From Leptospira gomenensis (GTDB taxonomy: Bacteria; Spirochaetota; Leptospiria; Leptospirales; Leptospiraceae), in contig NZ_RQFA01000026.1 of NCBI RefSeq assembly GCF_004770155.1, forward strand, positions 6,001 to 70,000: 64,000 nt of DNA. The letters run 5' to 3'. The notes under the pieces are model-generated. The model was not told the DNA's origin and searched no databases. It saw nothing but the letters and a program-made list of their open reading frames with translations. The position numbers were made by a program, and so were the translations under genes. Positions 60,995 to 64,000 of this stretch are shown here, in pieces (positions within the stretch are counted from its first letter, which is position 1; each line of letters starts with the position of its first letter).

Positions 60995-62125
60995 ATGAAG
61001 GAATTTTCCGCGTATATTCGAAGGATCTACAAAGATCGGGATTATTTGACCCGCAGTAGGGTGTTGCATCTTTTTGTGTTCAACGTAGCTTCGGTTCTTT
61101 TGGGAACTTCTTCCAATTTTTTTCTTTGGGTTTTTACCGGACGATATGTTCGTATCGGATTTTCGATCATGGCGGTCGCGTCCGCAATTTCCCTTTTTTT
61201 TCTTTTACGGAAAAATTACGAGACGGCGTTAAACGTCGTTTTGGCGGCTACGATCGCGTCCGTAACTTTCGGTTGGTTTTGGGGAATTCCGAATATCGGA
61301 TCCGACGTAGGAAATAAAAATTTAGTACTAGTCATATTTATTATGATATTCTTATATTTTACGGATGTAAGAAAAACGATCCTCATCACGATCTATAGTT
61401 TTGCCCTGATTATGACGGACGAATTCATTTTAAAAAAGGATCACGGTACCGTTTATACGGCGGATCGGATCGGATTATTCGCCATGTTTACGGTGATTTC
61501 GATCCTCGCGGTAAAAACCCTTTACGGTTCCGTCCGTGAAAAGAACGAATTGATCCAGGAGATCCACCATCGCGTGCGGAACAATCTTCAAGTTCTATCT
61601 GGTTTGGTGGAAATACATAGCGACAGCGGAAAAGCCGACTTTCAGAGCGTCCTTTCGGATTTTCAGAATCGGATTCTGGCGATTTCCGAAGTGCATAATT
61701 ATCTTTATAAATCGGAAAATTATTTCGATATCGATTTCTCGGAAGTGATCGAAGGCATCGTAAAAAACCTTTCCGTTAAATCCGGAAAAAGTTCGATCCG
61801 GATCGAAACTTCGACAGAAAGAATTTTTTTAAGGATCGAGAACGCTCTCCCTTGCGCGATGATTTTCAGCGAATTGTTATCGAATGCGCTCTCACACGCC
61901 TTTCCTTTCGGCGAAGGAAACGTTCGGATTCGATTTCGAAAGGACGAGAATAAGTTTAGACTGATCGTCGAAGACGACGGAACGGGGATTCCCGATTCCG
62001 AAATTTGGCGGCGACCGAAGACAGCTGGTTTTACCCTCGTTCAAATTCTGACGAAACAGATCAAAGGTGATTTTCGAATCCTTTTGGAAGGAGGCTCTTC
62101 GGCTGTTTTGGAGTTTGGCGTCTGA
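60995..62125 (+). CDS. Membrane histidine kinase (HisKA_2-type)
   Basis: A 376-residue kinase. The first roughly 180 residues hold about six membrane segments. The phosphoacceptor His is in LIQEIHHRVRNNLQVLSGLV, the HisKA_2 pattern, and the ATPase has IFSELLSNALSHAFPFGEGN (N-box) and EDDGTGIPDSE (G1). No response regulator is adjacent, so the partner is elsewhere. A short perfect stem with the sequence GGCGT-CTG-ACGCC overlaps the stop codon. Confidence 0.87.
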   Translation: MKEFSAYIRRIYKDRDYLTRSRVLHLFVFNVASVLLGTSSNFFLWVFTGRYVRIGFSIMAVASAISLFFLLRKNYETALNVVLAATIASVTFGWFWGIPNIGSDVGNKNLVLVIFIMIFLYFTDVRKTILITIYSFALIMTDEFILKKDHGTVYTADRIGLFAMFTVISILAVKTLYGSVREKNELIQEIHHRVRNNLQVLSGLVEIHSDSGKADFQSVLSDFQNRILAISEVHNYLYKSENYFDIDFSEVIEGIVKNLSVKSGKSSIRIETSTERIFLRIENALPCAMIFSELLSNALSHAFPFGEGNVRIRFRKDENKFRLIVEDDGTGIPDSEIWRRPKTAGFTLVQILTKQIKGDFRILLEGGSSAVLEFGV

Positions 62126-62225
62126 CGCCTGTTAGGCGAACATATTAAAATAAGATTCTCGCCGAAAACGCCTCTTCGGTCCGCGATGTTGGAAAGACTT
62201 GTGGAGGATTCTTTCCCTGTTTTAG

Positions 62226-63098
62226 TCAAAGTCCGTGATCGATGAGAATCAAAATATTGATCAAAAACAGATGAAAGATCGAAAAGAAAAAGAAACTTCT
62301 CGCGGATTTCCGTTCCGGGTTTTTTAGAAGTCGAAACGCAAGCGCTCCCATCCACAAACAAACCGAAATCGAGGAAACGAGATATAAAATCCCCATCGTG
62401 GATTCGAAAAAATAAAAACCGATACAACTTGCGGAATACAGAATCGTATAAAGAAAGATCGATTTCGCGGTTTCTTGATTTCCTTTGACGACGGGAAGCA
62501 TGGGAAACGCCGCGTCCGAATAATCATCCTTTAAAAAAATAGCCAGAGCCCAAAAGTGCGCCGGAGTCCAGAGGAAAATCATCATAAACAGAATCCAGGC
62601 CTGGACGGGAAGAGAGTTGCCGATCGCCGCGTAACCGATCAACGGTCCCACACAACCGGCGACTCCTCCGATTACGATGTTCTGATGTGTTCTGGGTTTG
62701 AGAAGGATCGTATAAAGAAAAACGTAGGAGATCAGGGCGGCGAACGCGCATAAGGCGGTTAGGAGATTCACGTAGACGGTCAAAAGATAAAAGGAAGCCG
62801 CCGTCATAACAAAGCCGACTAACGTGGCTTGCAGAACTCCGATTCTTCCCGCGGGGACGGGACGATTTGCGGTCCGCTTCATCTTGGCGTCCCGATCCTT
62901 TTCGATTACCTGATTGAAGATGAACGAGGCGGAAGACATCAAAAAAGTTCCGAACAAAGTCACTGTGATCAAAAATCCCGAAGGAGGCGATCCGCTCGCG
63001 AGATATAACCCGGGAATGATGGTCGCCAAAACGAGAGTGGTAACCCTCGGTTTGATCATCTGATTCCAATCCGAAAAAAAAGTCGAAGTAGCCATCAT
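62226..63098 (-). CDS. cyoE: Protoheme IX farnesyltransferase (heme O synthase)
   Basis: A 290-residue UbiA-family membrane enzyme that farnesylates heme B to heme O. The metal/diphosphate motif is [20 protein letters not shown]; about eight membrane segments are present, and [15 protein letters not shown] is the second conserved loop. It follows the heme A synthase gene on the same strand by 13 nt, giving a two-step route to heme A for cytochrome oxidase. Confidence 0.95.
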   Translation of the reverse strand: MMATSTFFSDWNQMIKPRVTTLVLATIIPGLYLASGSPPSGFLITVTLFGTFLMSSASFIFNQVIEKDRDAKMKRTANRPVPAGRIGVLQATLVGFVMTAASFYLLTVYVNLLTALCAFAALISYVFLYTILLKPRTHQNIVIGGVAGCVGPLIGYAAIGNSLPVQAWILFMMIFLWTPAHFWALAIFLKDDYSDAAFPMLPVVKGNQETAKSIFLYTILYSASCIGFYFFESTMGILYLVSSISVCLWMGALAFRLLKNPERKSARSFFFFSIFHLFLINILILIDHGL

Positions 63099-63111
63099 AC
63101 GTAGTTCCGGG

Positions 63112-64000
<889 letters not shown>

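Overview
The window reads as chromosomal DNA of a spirochaete of the genus Leptospira. This is inferred from many spirochaete-style lipoproteins, frequent TTG and GTG starts, close gene packing, Leptospira-type gene content (a heme A synthase/heme O synthase pair, Mpl, a long Thermus-type isocitrate dehydrogenase, membrane-bound AraC regulators) and short dispersed GTAGGAACTCC repeats that I recall from pathogenic Leptospira. By eye the GC content is in the low to mid 40s percent. The species cannot be fixed from the window alone. I saw no tRNA, rRNA, CRISPR array, intact insertion sequence or prophage.

Layout. 1-3600 is AT-richer and partly decayed: a YceK-like/ankyrin lipoprotein cut by the left edge, gene remnants, and three copies of the dispersed repeat. 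3622-7142 is a two-gene type IIA topoisomerase operon whose sequence is much closer to eukaryotic and phage T4 topoisomerase II than to gyrase. 7345-15358 runs rightward: a lipoprotein, gltX, then an RsbW-like ATPase, a DUF455 ferritin-like protein, envelope lipoproteins, an orphan MotB-like protein and an M14-type carboxypeptidase. 15419-19871 runs leftward: an aminotransferase, DUF2905, a secreted protein, and a GMC oxidoreductase with its Tat-exported small subunit; a ferredoxin lies divergently. 20478-24852 holds a PAS histidine kinase with a receiver protein, an extended SDR and icd. 25042-31259 runs leftward: a small protein, the argG-coaD-ndk operon with a clear terminator, a hypothetical protein, a DUF2779 nuclease and a stand-alone acyltransferase that resembles the fungal type I fatty acid synthase domain.

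31519-34565 encodes a membrane AraC regulator and a long-chain acyl-CoA synthetase. 34566-35690 is non-coding and holds hairpins, a strong terminator and a broken AraC/GyrI-type regulator. 35691-43886 is one tight run: a GldA/GldF/GldG-like ABC system, a DUF4340-like protein, a membrane protein, mpl, pheS and a thioesterase. 43970-48600 contains lipoproteins, ggt and a zinc metallopeptidase lipoprotein whose Shine-Dalgarno sequence lies inside a perfect 14-bp hairpin. 48602-51639 is a beta-oxidation operon (3-hydroxyacyl-CoA dehydrogenase, thiolase, membrane protein) with a palindromic site upstream. 51640-52620 contains decayed sequence, including a truncated macrodomain. 52626-59525 holds outer-membrane and lipoprotein genes, an M48/TPR protease, a DUF4269 protein, a membrane LuxR-type protein and a DJ-1/PfpI lipoprotein. 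59634-62125 encodes a second membrane AraC regulator and a HisKA_2-type kinase. 62226-64000 is cyoE-ctaA, cut by the right edge.

The best candidates for follow-up are the T4/eukaryote-like topoisomerase pair, the fungal-FAS-like acyltransferase, the two 5'-leader hairpins (ggt and the metallopeptidase), and the structured intergenic segment at 48330-48495.
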